From contig JBHICC010000047.1 in NCBI GenBank assembly GCA_046759385.1, positions 1 to 18,443 on the forward strand: DNA of 18,443 nucleotides, written 5' to 3'. The stretch is from JBHICC01 sp046759385. Its GTDB lineage: Bacteria > Pseudomonadota > Gammaproteobacteria > Acidiferrobacterales > SPGG2. A program made the translations under genes and the position numbers. The notes below the pieces were generated by a model, which saw only the letters and a program-made list of their open reading frames with translations, made no database searches and had not been told where the DNA came from. Of the stretch, positions 7,534 to 14,415 are shown piece by piece. Within the stretch, counting starts at the first letter, position 1. Each line of letters opens with the position of its first letter.

Positions 7534-8157
7534 ATGGCCAAAATTATTCTAATGTACGAGAAAAAAGTGCTCGATCAGTATGAGCTAGATCAGGGTGACA
7601 TGAAGGTTGGCCGACGCCCAGACGCCGATATAACGATCGACAACATGGCCGTAAGTGGCGAGCACGCCAATATCTTTACGATCGGCGAGGACTCGTTTAT
7701 CCAAGACCTCGGTAGTACGAATGGTACCTATGTCAACAACAAGAAGATCACAAAACATCATCTGAAGAATGGCGACATTATCACCATCGGCAAGCACACC
7801 CTGAACTACGTCAACGAAATGGAGACCAAACCGGCCGATGACTTTGCGAAAACAGTGATTATCACACCGCCAAGTATGGGTGAGGGTGTGGGCGGACAAA
7901 AGGCGGGATTGTATGTGTTGAGCGGACCAAATAGCGGAAAACGAATCGACGTGAACAAAAGGATTACCAATCTCGGGCGCACTGGCAAGCGCTCTGGCAC
8001 GATTACCCGCACTGACGACGGATACATTCTCGCTGCCGGCGAGGATAAGGACTTGCCTAAGCTCAACGGTCGCGTTATTACAAAGAAGGGTGCAAAGCTA
8101 AAGGATGGTGATGTGATTGAGGTTGCAGGAACGCGACTGCAGTTTCAACTAAAATAG
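7534..8157 (+). CDS. FHA-domain protein with two FHA modules, second degenerate
   Basis: This 207-residue cytosolic protein starts with a canonical FHA domain (about 1-93): GR at 26-27, SGEH at 41-44 and STNGTYV at 61-67 are the phosphothreonine-recognition and fold residues. A linker (about 94-124) contains the threonines of AKTVIITPP. A second FHA-like fold follows (125-206): LYVLSGPNSGKRIDV, LGR at 147-149, LNGR, LKDGDVIEVAG and LQFQLK are visible, but the S-G-x-H element of a binding site is absent. FHA domains bind phosphothreonine, so this is the likely reader of the upstream kinase. The ATG at 7534 was chosen over an in-frame TTG at 7510 because homology begins at MAKIIL and a GGTAAG lies just upstream. 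It sits 45 bp after the phosphatase. Confidence 0.93.
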   Translation: MAKIILMYEKKVLDQYELDQGDMKVGRRPDADITIDNMAVSGEHANIFTIGEDSFIQDLGSTNGTYVNNKKITKHHLKNGDIITIGKHTLNYVNEMETKPADDFAKTVIITPPSMGEGVGGQKAGLYVLSGPNSGKRIDVNKRITNLGRTGKRSGTITRTDDGYILAAGEDKDLPKLNGRVITKKGAKLKDGDVIEVAGTRLQFQLK

Positions 8158-8191
8158 AAGGCCAAGTAACTGCTTATTAGATTCTTCTCTT

Positions 8192-8208
8192 GCTACCCAC
8201 TGGTTAGC
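8192..8208 (+). terminator. Weak hairpin between convergent FHA gene and radA
   Basis: GCTACCC (8192-8198) pairs with GGTTAGC (8202-8208), one mismatch and a 3-nt loop. On the plus strand it is followed by the loosely T-rich ACTTGCTATTTATT; on the minus strand no T run follows. It may help separate the two convergent genes, but it is a poor terminator by rule. Confidence 0.25.
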
Positions 8209-8213
8209 ACTTG

Positions 8214-9578
8214 CTATTTATTCTGTAATATTTCCAATGCCTCTGCTAACTGTCTAACGGGGAAGACGTCGATACGCTGCTCGTGTGTTTTCGGTTTGTT
8301 GGCAAAAGGAATGATCGCTCGCTTAAACCCGAGTTTGGCAGCTTCCCGGATACGCTCTTGACCCCGTTGCACGGGTCGGATCTCGCCCGCTAGTCCCATT
8401 TCGCCGAACATGACGAGGTCGCGACCAAGCGGCACGTCGTTCATGCTAGAGACGATCGCCGCAGCCGCTGCGAGATCGGCCGCCGTCTCTAGCACCTTTA
8501 CTCCGCCGGCGACGTTTATGAACACGTCCTGATCATGCGTAGCGACACCAGCATGCCTATGCAGCACGGCGAGTAGCATACCTAATCGGTTCGCGTCGAG
8601 CCCAACACTTACGCGCCGTGGATTAGTTAGATGACTCTGATCTACCAACGCCTGCACCTCAACAAGCAACGGGCGTGTGCCTTCCTGCGTGGCTAGCACC
8701 ACTGTTCCAGGCACGGTCTCACCCTGACGACTGACAAACATTGCCGAGGGGTTGGTAACCTCTTGCAAACCTGATTCTGTCATTACAAAAACACCGATCT
8801 CATTAACGGCGCCAAAGCGGTTCTTCGTGGCTCGAATGATGCGAAACCGACTTGACGGGTCACCTTCAAAATAAAGCACGGTATCTACCATATGTTCGAG
8901 CACACGCGGGCCAGCCAAAGTGCCTTCTTTCGTCACGTGCCCCACCAAAAACAAGGCAATCCCATTTTGTTTTGCCAAACGCACTAGCTGCCCAGCGGTT
9001 TCGCGTACTTGAGCGACGCTGCCGGGTGCTGACTGCAGGAGTTCCGTGAAAACTGTCTGGATAGAGTCGACCACGACGACTTGAGGCGCCTCAGCCTCGG
9101 CACAGGCCAGAATCGCTTCTAGCTGATTCTCCGCAAACAAGCGAACGTGACCCCCCTTGAGTCCCAAGCGATCGGCGCGCAATGCTATCTGCTGTGCCGA
9201 TTCTTCGCCCGTGACATACAGCACCGGCGTGTTCTCACTGATAGCGGCGAGCGCTTGGATCAGGAGCGTGGATTTTCCAACACCAGGATCGCCGCCGATG
9301 AGTACCACCGACCCAGCGACTACCCCCCCGCCCAGTACTCGGTCGAGTTCCGATAATCCGGTGCGCAGATGGCTAAGGGATTTCAGTTCGACCGCATCCA
9401 GAGACTGTGCGCTCGCCGCCGGCGCCAGACGTGGAAACCGTCTACCCCCGGTTTCTGTCGCCGCTATCGTCTCGGTCAGCGTATTCCAGCTTTCGCAAGC
9501 GGGGCACTGCCCGCTCCACTTCGGCGCCTGCGCTCCACACTCGCTGCAGCTGAATACGGATTTTGTCTTGACGGCCAT
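8214..9578 (-). CDS. radA: DNA repair protein RadA (Sms)
   Basis: This 454-residue RecA-like ATPase helps process recombination intermediates and branch migration in DNA repair. From the N-terminus it has a four-cysteine zinc finger (C11, C14, C25, C28; CSECG and CPACESW), the RecA-type ATPase with Walker A GGDPGVGKST (95-104) and VVVVDSIQT (167-175), the RadA-specific KNRFG motif (252-256), and a Lon-protease-like C-terminal domain (about 275-454; DVFINVAGGVKV). Length is standard. The ATG at 9578 is preferred over an in-frame TTG at 9590 because GGAAG sits a few bases before it and family members begin at MA-K. It lies 52 bp downstream of alr and ends the minus-strand run, convergent with the FHA gene. 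Confidence 0.97.
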   Translation of the reverse strand: MAVKTKSVFSCSECGAQAPKWSGQCPACESWNTLTETIAATETGGRRFPRLAPAASAQSLDAVELKSLSHLRTGLSELDRVLGGGVVAGSVVLIGGDPGVGKSTLLIQALAAISENTPVLYVTGEESAQQIALRADRLGLKGGHVRLFAENQLEAILACAEAEAPQVVVVDSIQTVFTELLQSAPGSVAQVRETAGQLVRLAKQNGIALFLVGHVTKEGTLAGPRVLEHMVDTVLYFEGDPSSRFRIIRATKNRFGAVNEIGVFVMTESGLQEVTNPSAMFVSRQGETVPGTVVLATQEGTRPLLVEVQALVDQSHLTNPRRVSVGLDANRLGMLLAVLHRHAGVATHDQDVFINVAGGVKVLETAADLAAAAAIVSSMNDVPLGRDLVMFGEMGLAGEIRPVQRGQERIREAAKLGFKRAIIPFANKPKTHEQRIDVFPVRQLAEALEILQNK

Positions 9579-9630
9579 TATCTTCCACAACCATAAAACA
9601 ATAGTTCAGTCTGCTCGCCAGGGTGTGGAT

Positions 9631-10710
9631 TCACGCATTGACCTCCACCCTCGGTACACGCGCTGGCATTCGTGCGAGTAACTCGTAACCGATCGTCCCT
9701 GCGCGCTTAGCCACCTCTTCGACCGATAGCCCTTTACCCCACAAGACAACGGGGTCACCGGCCTTCGCATCTGGCTGATTGCGAAGATCCACGGTGATCA
9801 TGTCCATCGACACTCGCCCTATTAAGGGCACGCGCTTGCCATTGATCAAAACCGGCGTTTGTCCGGGCGCATGCCGCGGGTAGCCATCACCGTAGCCCAT
9901 AGCAACCACACCGACTAACATGTCCTCCGGACACGTCCACTCACCCCCGTACCCTACACGTTCTCCCTTGCGTTGCCGATTGACCGCGATTAGCTGACTC
10001 GTGAGTGTCATCGCTGGCTGCAGCTCAAGGTCTTCGGCAGTACGATCGAGCAATGGCGACACCCCATACAACATGATACCCGGGCGAACCCAATCCAGAT
10101 GGCTTCCCGGCCACGCCAGTATACCGGCGGAATTGGCCAAGCTACGCTCCATATCGCTGTCTTTCGCCAGCTTGGTAAACCGTGCTATCTGCTCTGTTGT
10201 CGTCGAGTCGTTAGCATCGTCGGCATTGGCGAGATGAGACATTAAACGAATGCGGCCGACACACCGGCACTGTCGTAGCCGCTCCAGTACCGCTTGAACA
10301 CGCTCAGGCGAAAAACCAATCCTGTGCATTCCCGTGTCGATTTTCAGCCAAACGTCGAATGGATACGGCTGGGCAGCGCGCTCAAGACGCCGCAGCTGAC
10401 TCTCATGATGCACGACAGTCGCAAACCGATAGTGATTGAGCGCGCCGAGCTCGGCATCATCGAAAAACCCTTCTAGCAAGCAGGTCGGGTGCGCCACTCC
10501 TGCATTGCGTAGCGTTAGCGCTTCATCGAAGCTGGCCACCGCAAACGCATGCGCCTCGAGCAGGACACGGGCGACCGAGATCAGTCCGTGCCCATAGCCA
10601 TTCGCTTTTAGCACAGCCATGATCTTAGACTGGGGAGCTGCCTGTCTGACCCGGTCCAAGTTGTGGCGCAACGCCTGCGCATCAATCAGCGCACGCGCCG
10701 GCCGAGTCAT
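9631..10710 (-). CDS. alr: Alanine racemase
   Basis: This 359-residue PLP enzyme interconverts L- and D-alanine and supplies D-alanine for peptidoglycan. The N-terminal TIM barrel carries the PLP lysine K35 (MAVLKANGYGHG), and the C-terminal beta domain carries the opposing catalytic tyrosine Y254 (RVGYGG). The 19-residue spacing to the second conserved tyrosine Y273 (AMGYGDGYPR) fits the family. WLKIDTGMHRIGF and IGRVSMDMITVDL are also typical. Its ATG overlaps the dnaB stop by four bases (ATGA), so it is translationally coupled to dnaB. This dnaB-alr-radA order recurs in gammaproteobacteria. A second (catabolic, dadX) racemase cannot be excluded elsewhere, but the setting favours the biosynthetic one. 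Confidence 0.97.
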   Translation of the reverse strand: MTRPARALIDAQALRHNLDRVRQAAPQSKIMAVLKANGYGHGLISVARVLLEAHAFAVASFDEALTLRNAGVAHPTCLLEGFFDDAELGALNHYRFATVVHHESQLRRLERAAQPYPFDVWLKIDTGMHRIGFSPERVQAVLERLRQCRCVGRIRLMSHLANADDANDSTTTEQIARFTKLAKDSDMERSLANSAGILAWPGSHLDWVRPGIMLYGVSPLLDRTAEDLELQPAMTLTSQLIAVNRQRKGERVGYGGEWTCPEDMLVGVVAMGYGDGYPRHAPGQTPVLINGKRVPLIGRVSMDMITVDLRNQPDAKAGDPVVLWGKGLSVEEVAKRAGTIGYELLARMPARVPRVEVNA

Positions 10711-12101
10711 CCAAAGGCCTCGTCGAAATCAGCGCTCGTGTAGTTTTCGAACTTCGTGTACTGGCCAAGGAAGGTGAGACGGACCGTACCCGTCGGTCCG
10801 TTACGCTGCTTGCCAATAATAATCTCTGCCGTTCCTTTGTCGATACTGTCTTCGTTATAAACCTCGTCCCGATAAATAAACACGATCACATCTGCATCCT
10901 GTTCGATCGAACCAGATTCACGTAAGTCCGACATAACTGGCCGTTTGTTCGGTCGTTGTTCCAGGCTGCGATTCAGCTGCGACATCGCGATCAACGGTAC
11001 GCTCAACTCCTTGGCAAGGTTCTTGAGCGCACGGGTGATATGTGAGATCTCCGTTGCTCGATTCTCGTTGCTCTCGAACGACTGCATCATCTGCAGGTAG
11101 TCCACTAGGATTAACCCTAGACCGTGCTCGCGCTTCAAGCGCCGTGCTCGTGCACGCAGCTCCATTGGTGTCAGGCTAGGCGTATCGTCGATGAAGACGG
11201 GAGCTTGGGCAAGCAGGCTCATCGTGGAGGTTACCCGCGGCCAATCGTCATCGTTTAGTTTGCCGGTGCGGATTTTGTGCGTGTTCAGCCGACTCATTGA
11301 TGCCAACATGCGCATTGCAAGCTGCTCGCCCGGCATCTCCATGCTAAAAATCGCTACCGGGAGGCTCTGACCAACCGCCACGTTCTCGGCAATATTCATC
11401 GCCAAGGACGTTTTCCCCATCGACGGACGTCCAGCCACGATTATTAGGTCTGACGATTGCAAGCCCGACGTCATTTCGTCGAGATCGGCAAAGCCTGTTG
11501 GCGTTCCGGAAATGGAACTCTCAGAATGATACAGCTGGTCGATTCGATCGACTGCCGAGCTCAGCAACTTCGTCAACGGTTGGAAACCGCCTTGCCTGTG
11601 ACCGCCCTTCTCGCTAATTGCTAGTATGTTGCGTTCCGCAAAATCGAGAAGCTCGACTGTTCTTCGGCCTTCCGGTTCGTAGACGCTGCCAGTGATGTCG
11701 CTCGCGACATTGAGCAGTTCACGCATGATCGCGCGGTCACGTACGATGTCCGCGTAAGCGCCAATGTTGGCTGTGCTTGGCGTGTTCTTGGCGAGCGCAC
11801 CGAGATAAGCGAGTCCGCCTGCTTCCTCGAGCGAACCTTGGTGTTGTAACTGCTCCGATACGGTAACGACATCCGCAGGATTGTTCTCTTCGTACAGTTG
11901 GCAAATAGCGCGAAAAATTAGCCGATGCTCCCTGCGATAAAAGTCTTCCTCGCCGACCTTGTCAGCAACCTGATCCAGGGATCGATTATCAAGCATAAGT
12001 CCGCCGAGGACGGACTGCTCAGCCTCGACGGATTGCGGTGGGAGTTTCAAACGGTCTGCTGCACCCTCAGCACCTGCAGAAGAATAGGCCCGCTCTTCCA
12101 T
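10707..12101 (-). CDS. dnaB: Replicative DNA helicase DnaB
   Basis: This 464-residue hexameric 5'-3' helicase unwinds DNA at the replication fork and recruits primase. The N-terminal helical domain (about 20-125, PPQSVEAEQSVLGGLMLD) is followed by a linker and a RecA-type C-terminal domain (about 195-460). That domain contains Walker A GRPSMGKT (224-231), Walker B ILVDYLQMM (331-339), SQLNRSLEQRP (H3-like motif) and the DLRESGSIEQDADVI segment. No intein interrupts it. The ATG is preceded by a strong AGGAGGAG seven bases away. A 110-bp gap separates it from rplI, enough for a promoter or processing site, though none with good consensus was found. It couples to alr by a 4-bp overlap. Confidence 0.98.
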   Translation of the reverse strand: MEERAYSSAGAEGAADRLKLPPQSVEAEQSVLGGLMLDNRSLDQVADKVGEEDFYRREHRLIFRAICQLYEENNPADVVTVSEQLQHQGSLEEAGGLAYLGALAKNTPSTANIGAYADIVRDRAIMRELLNVASDITGSVYEPEGRRTVELLDFAERNILAISEKGGHRQGGFQPLTKLLSSAVDRIDQLYHSESSISGTPTGFADLDEMTSGLQSSDLIIVAGRPSMGKTSLAMNIAENVAVGQSLPVAIFSMEMPGEQLAMRMLASMSRLNTHKIRTGKLNDDDWPRVTSTMSLLAQAPVFIDDTPSLTPMELRARARRLKREHGLGLILVDYLQMMQSFESNENRATEISHITRALKNLAKELSVPLIAMSQLNRSLEQRPNKRPVMSDLRESGSIEQDADVIVFIYRDEVYNEDSIDKGTAEIIIGKQRNGPTGTVRLTFLGQYTKFENYTSADFDEAFG

Positions 12102-12211
12102 TGATTCTCCTCCTGGTCATTGGTGGAACGCGGCCCGTAGCGCTGTACGGGGCTTCGGATGGGCACTACCCTTACTCACGCCGCGCACAAGCGCATCCGT
12201 TAGACGTTATT

Positions 12212-12664
12212 CTATTCCTGTTCGCCGACGATCGACACCTTGATGTTCACATCGACTTCGGGATGCAGAGTTACCTGTACTTCGTGGTCGCCTACCTCCT
12301 TTAGCGGACCTGTCGGAAGATGGACCTCGGAGCGGTGGAGCTCAAAACCCGCTTCTTCCATGGCCTCGACAATGTCGCGCGTGCTGACGGACCCAAACAG
12401 CTTTCCTTCCTCGGAAACCTTGCGAACGATCTCAACCCTCGCGCCCTCCAGCCCCTTCGCGCGATCTTGCGCGCTGGCTAAGGCTTCTGCGTGTTGTTGT
12501 TCGAGCTCGGCGCGCTGCGCGTCGAACCGCGCACGGTTCTCGGCGTTAGCGATCACGGCCTTGCCGTAAGGGATTAAATAGTTGCGTGCGTAACCGGGTT
12601 TAACGCGGACCTCATCGCCAAGATTGCCAAGGTTCTGCACCTCTTCGAGCAATATCACTTGCAT
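12212..12664 (-). CDS. rplI: 50S ribosomal protein L9
   Basis: This 150-residue protein matches bacterial L9, which binds 23S rRNA near the L1 stalk and helps maintain reading frame. The N-terminal rRNA-binding domain opens MQVILLEEVQNLGNLGDEV and continues RVKPGYARNYLIPYGKA. A long charged connecting helix (about 42-75) follows, then a C-terminal domain with GKLFGSVSTRDIVEA. Length is typical (about 148-150). The AAGGGAG nine bases before the ATG is a good ribosome binding site. It is the third gene of the rpsF-rpsR-rplI cluster, 53 bp from rpsR. Confidence 0.98.
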   Translation of the reverse strand: MQVILLEEVQNLGNLGDEVRVKPGYARNYLIPYGKAVIANAENRARFDAQRAELEQQHAEALASAQDRAKGLEGARVEIVRKVSEEGKLFGSVSTRDIVEAMEEAGFELHRSEVHLPTGPLKEVGDHEVQVTLHPEVDVNIKVSIVGEQE

Positions 12665-12717
12665 TGTCTACTACTCCCTTAAGCCGCCGAGGTCTGACAT
12701 TGGTGGCGCCTCGTGGA

Positions 12718-12942
12718 TCAATGACTGTCGCTATAGGGTAAAAGCGCCAGATAACGCGCGTACTTGATCGCGCGCGCGAGCTGTCGCTGGTAGCGCGCTT
12801 TAGTCCCAGTATTGCGACTCGGAATAATCCTGCCGGTCTCGGTGATATAGCCCTTCAAAGTAGCGAGATCCTTGTAATCGATTTCCTCTACTCCCTCGGC
12901 CGTAAACCGACAGTATTTCTTTCGCCTGAAATAGCGTGACAT
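12718..12942 (-). CDS. rpsR: 30S ribosomal protein S18
   Basis: This 74-residue basic protein matches S18, which forms a heterodimer with S6 on the 16S rRNA platform. Recognisable segments are RRKKYCRFTAEG at the N-terminus, the core YKDLATLKGYITETGRIIPS, and the C-terminal RYQRQLARAIKYARYLALLP. Length is within the family range (about 74-80). AGAGGAG seven bases before the ATG is a strong ribosome binding site. It lies 35 bp downstream of rpsF in the usual order. Confidence 0.98.
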   Translation of the reverse strand: MSRYFRRKKYCRFTAEGVEEIDYKDLATLKGYITETGRIIPSRNTGTKARYQRQLARAIKYARYLALLPYSDSH

Positions 12943-12977
12943 CGCTAAACTCCTCTGGTTGACAGGTCTAGCCTAGC

Positions 12978-13424
12978 TTATTGCGCCGGCGCTTCCCCAG
13001 TCGGTGTCGGCGTCTCAGGCGACGCTTCTTCGGCGCCAACCTCGGCCCGCGCTAAATCATCACCGGCGCTGGCCTCCACTGGCTCGGGGGCCTTAGCTTC
13101 ATCCTGACCGTTCTTGGCCAAGGGTGACGCTGTCGTGACCGGCCCTTTGCGCTTAATAACAAGGTGGCGCAGCACGGCATCGTTGAACTTGAACGCCGCT
13201 TCCAGCTCATGCAGGGTCTCAAGCGTACACTCGATATTCATGAGCACGTAATGAGCCTTGTGGACCTTATTGATAAGGTAGGCGAGCTGTCGCCGGCCCC
13301 AGTCCTCTAAGCGGTGGACAGCGCCTTTCTGGGACTCGATCATCGAGCGATAACGCTCGATCATGGCGGGGACTTGCTCACTCTGGTCCGGATGGACCAG
13401 AAAGACGATTTCATAATGACGCAT
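12978..13424 (-). CDS. rpsF: 30S ribosomal protein S6 with extended acidic tail
   Basis: This 148-residue protein has a ferredoxin-like S6 domain (about 1-95): MRHYEIVFLVHPDQSEQV, then VHRLEDWGRRQLAYLINK and HYVLMNIEC. S6 binds 16S rRNA with S18. The last 50 or so residues form a low-complexity tail rich in Ala, Glu, Pro and Thr, longer than the glutamate tail of E. coli S6. The ATG at 13424 was chosen, not an upstream in-frame codon at 13547, because homology starts at MRHYE and AAGGAG lies 7 bases before it. A strong promoter and a possible S6:S18-binding leader precede it, suggesting autoregulation of the rpsF-rpsR-rplI operon. Confidence 0.97.
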   Translation of the reverse strand: MRHYEIVFLVHPDQSEQVPAMIERYRSMIESQKGAVHRLEDWGRRQLAYLINKVHKAHYVLMNIECTLETLHELEAAFKFNDAVLRHLVIKRKGPVTTASPLAKNGQDEAKAPEPVEASAGDDLARAEVGAEEASPETPTPTGEAPAQ

Positions 13425-13446
13425 TGTGTCGCTCCTTATGGATATA

Positions 13447-13477
13447 GCCTTCCGCAACCCCACGGGGCCGGTAAGGC
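13447..13477 (-). promoter_or_regulatory. Candidate S6:S18-binding leader hairpin upstream of rpsF
   Basis: In the rpsF transcript the order GCCUU-ACCGG-CCCC-GU-GGGG-UUGCGG-AAGGC gives a closed outer stem (GCCUU/AAGGC), a CCG-containing asymmetric internal region and a C/G-rich inner stem. It ends 22 bases before the ATG. Known rpsF leaders in bacteria carry a CCG in such a position that mimics the 16S rRNA site bound by the S6:S18 pair. Here CCG could also pair with CGG opposite, leaving a bulged A. The assignment rests on position and shape only. Confidence 0.5.
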
Positions 13478-13518
13478 AAGGAACATGTCGCGGACAACAC
13501 CGCAAAAACCGAGCGCGG

Positions 13519-13547
13519 ATTCTAGCCGATCGCGCCGCCGCTGCCAA
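13519..13547 (-). promoter_or_regulatory. Sigma-70 promoter of the rpsF operon
   Basis: On the minus strand TTGGCA (13542-13547) and TAGAAT (13519-13524) each match consensus at five of six positions, with the ideal 17-bp spacer. A start about 7 bases after the -10 would give a leader of roughly 88 nt holding the candidate S6:S18 hairpin. It separates rpsF expression from rnr-rlmB. Confidence 0.75.
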
Positions 13548-13556
13548 CAGGAAACC

Positions 13557-13591
13557 GTGAGGCGTTGGGTGTAAGGCGTGAGGAGAAAGGC
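13557..13591 (+). repeat. Heptanucleotide tandem array, left arm
   Basis: Five consecutive 7-mers are seen on the plus strand: GTGAGGC, GTTGGGT, GTAAGGC, GTGAGGA and GAAAGGC. They lie just upstream of the rpsF promoter and face an inverted array of the same unit at 13620-13647. Confidence 0.75.
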
Positions 13592-13608
13592 AGCCAATTC
13601 TCGGCTGC
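13590..13608 (-). terminator. Hairpin downstream of rlmB, possible terminator
   Basis: GCAGCC (13590-13595) and GGCTGC (13603-13608) form a perfect 6-bp GC-rich stem with a 7-nt loop. It lies 21 bases after the rlmB stop. On the minus strand it is followed by CTTTCTCC, a short pyrimidine tail, so termination or transcript end-protection is plausible but not strong. It sits between the two inverted heptamer arrays. Confidence 0.4.
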
Positions 13609-13619
13609 TAACCCATTGC

Positions 13620-13647
13620 CCCTCTCGCTTCACTCCTCACCTTTCAC
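13620..13647 (-). repeat. Heptanucleotide tandem array, right (inverted) arm overlapping rlmB end
   Basis: Read on the minus strand, four 7-mers follow one another: GTGAAAG, GTGAGGA, GTGAAGC and GAGAGGG. The first two and the start of the third encode the last five residues (VKGEE) and stop codon of rlmB. GTGAGGAG is perfectly inverted relative to the left arm (13578-13585 against 13633-13640). Confidence 0.75.
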
Positions 13648-14397
13648 CCGCTCTGTGCGGCGTTGCCGCAATGCCTCATAGAGGCAAACCGCCGTCGCCA
13701 CGGCGACGTTTAAGCTCGGCACCGCCCCGCGCATCGGGATTCTAATCAGCTGATCACAATGCTCACGCGTCAACCGGCGCAGCCCTTGTGCCTCCCCGCC
13801 GAGGACCAGTGCCAGTGGCCCGGTAAGATCCACAGCGTAGAGGTCCGCTTCCGATTGCTCGGTCGACCCGACTAGCCAGATCCCGGCCTGCTTTAATCGT
13901 GCCAAAGTCCGGGAAAGGTTAGTAACCCGAAACATGGCTACCGACTCTGTCGCCCCGCTTGCCGCGCGCCGCACAGCGGCCGTAATCGAAACCGCGCGGT
14001 CGCGAGGAAAGATGACTGCATCGGCACCGGCGGAATCGGCACAGCGCAGGCACGCCCCCAGATTGTGCGGATCCTGCACGCCATCGAGGACAACGAGCAG
14101 CGGGGTATGTGACAACTGTTGCAGGAATCCTTCGAGATCCCGCTCATTACGTACTACTTCGGCCCGACATCGCGCGACCACACCTTGATGGCGCTCGCCG
14201 CCCGTCAGTTGGTCCAGTTTCGCGCGCGGAACGCGGTGCAATGTGATGCCGGCCTGTCGCGCGGCGTGGATGATCTCAAAGCTACGGTTATCAGTGCGCT
14301 CTTCATTTAACCACACGGTATCTACGTTGTGAGGATCTTTTCTGAGTGCGCTGAGAACAGCATGCAGCCCACAAATCTTGTCTTCGCCAATATCCAC
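13630..14397 (-). CDS. rlmB: 23S rRNA (guanosine-2251-2'-O)-methyltransferase RlmB
   Basis: This 255-residue SPOUT-class (TrmH-like) enzyme uses S-adenosylmethionine to methylate the ribose of G2251 in the 23S rRNA P-loop. An N-terminal L30e-like substrate-binding domain (about 5-85, ICGLHAVLSALR and GGERHQGVVA) precedes the knotted catalytic domain. The three SPOUT motifs are DPHNLGACLRCADSAGA, LVLGGEAQGLRRLTREHCD and IPMRGAVPSLNVAVATAVCL. The start appears to be GTG at 14397; no strong ribosome binding site is seen. It lies 18 bp downstream of rnr, and coupling with rnr is likely. The final residues VKGEE and stop are contributed by an intergenic heptamer repeat, so the natural C-terminus may have been altered without affecting the domain. 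Confidence 0.97.
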   Translation of the reverse strand: MDIGEDKICGLHAVLSALRKDPHNVDTVWLNEERTDNRSFEIIHAARQAGITLHRVPRAKLDQLTGGERHQGVVARCRAEVVRNERDLEGFLQQLSHTPLLVVLDGVQDPHNLGACLRCADSAGADAVIFPRDRAVSITAAVRRAASGATESVAMFRVTNLSRTLARLKQAGIWLVGSTEQSEADLYAVDLTGPLALVLGGEAQGLRRLTREHCDQLIRIPMRGAVPSLNVAVATAVCLYEALRQRRTERVKGEE

Positions 14398-14415
14398 GAG
14401 ATCGCGAGCAGTTTA

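Noticed and set aside
4121..8157. Type VI secretion regulatory locus
   Set aside because: Kinase, phosphatase and FHA are present but no structural secretion genes are in the window, and the kinase sensor differs.
10707..12101. Intein within dnaB, a common insertion site
   Set aside because: The 464-residue protein is continuous through all helicase motifs with no splicing blocks.
12134..12151. Perfect CCCGTA/TACGGG hairpin between rplI and dnaB as a terminator
   Set aside because: No T run follows on the minus strand; it may be only leader structure.
13425..13547. Longer S6 protein starting at 13547
   Set aside because: The extension covers the promoter and leader, lacks homology, and a strong AAGGAG precedes the ATG at 13424.
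13557..13647. CRISPR array
   Set aside because: The units are 7 bp, contiguous, degenerate and inverted, with no spacers.
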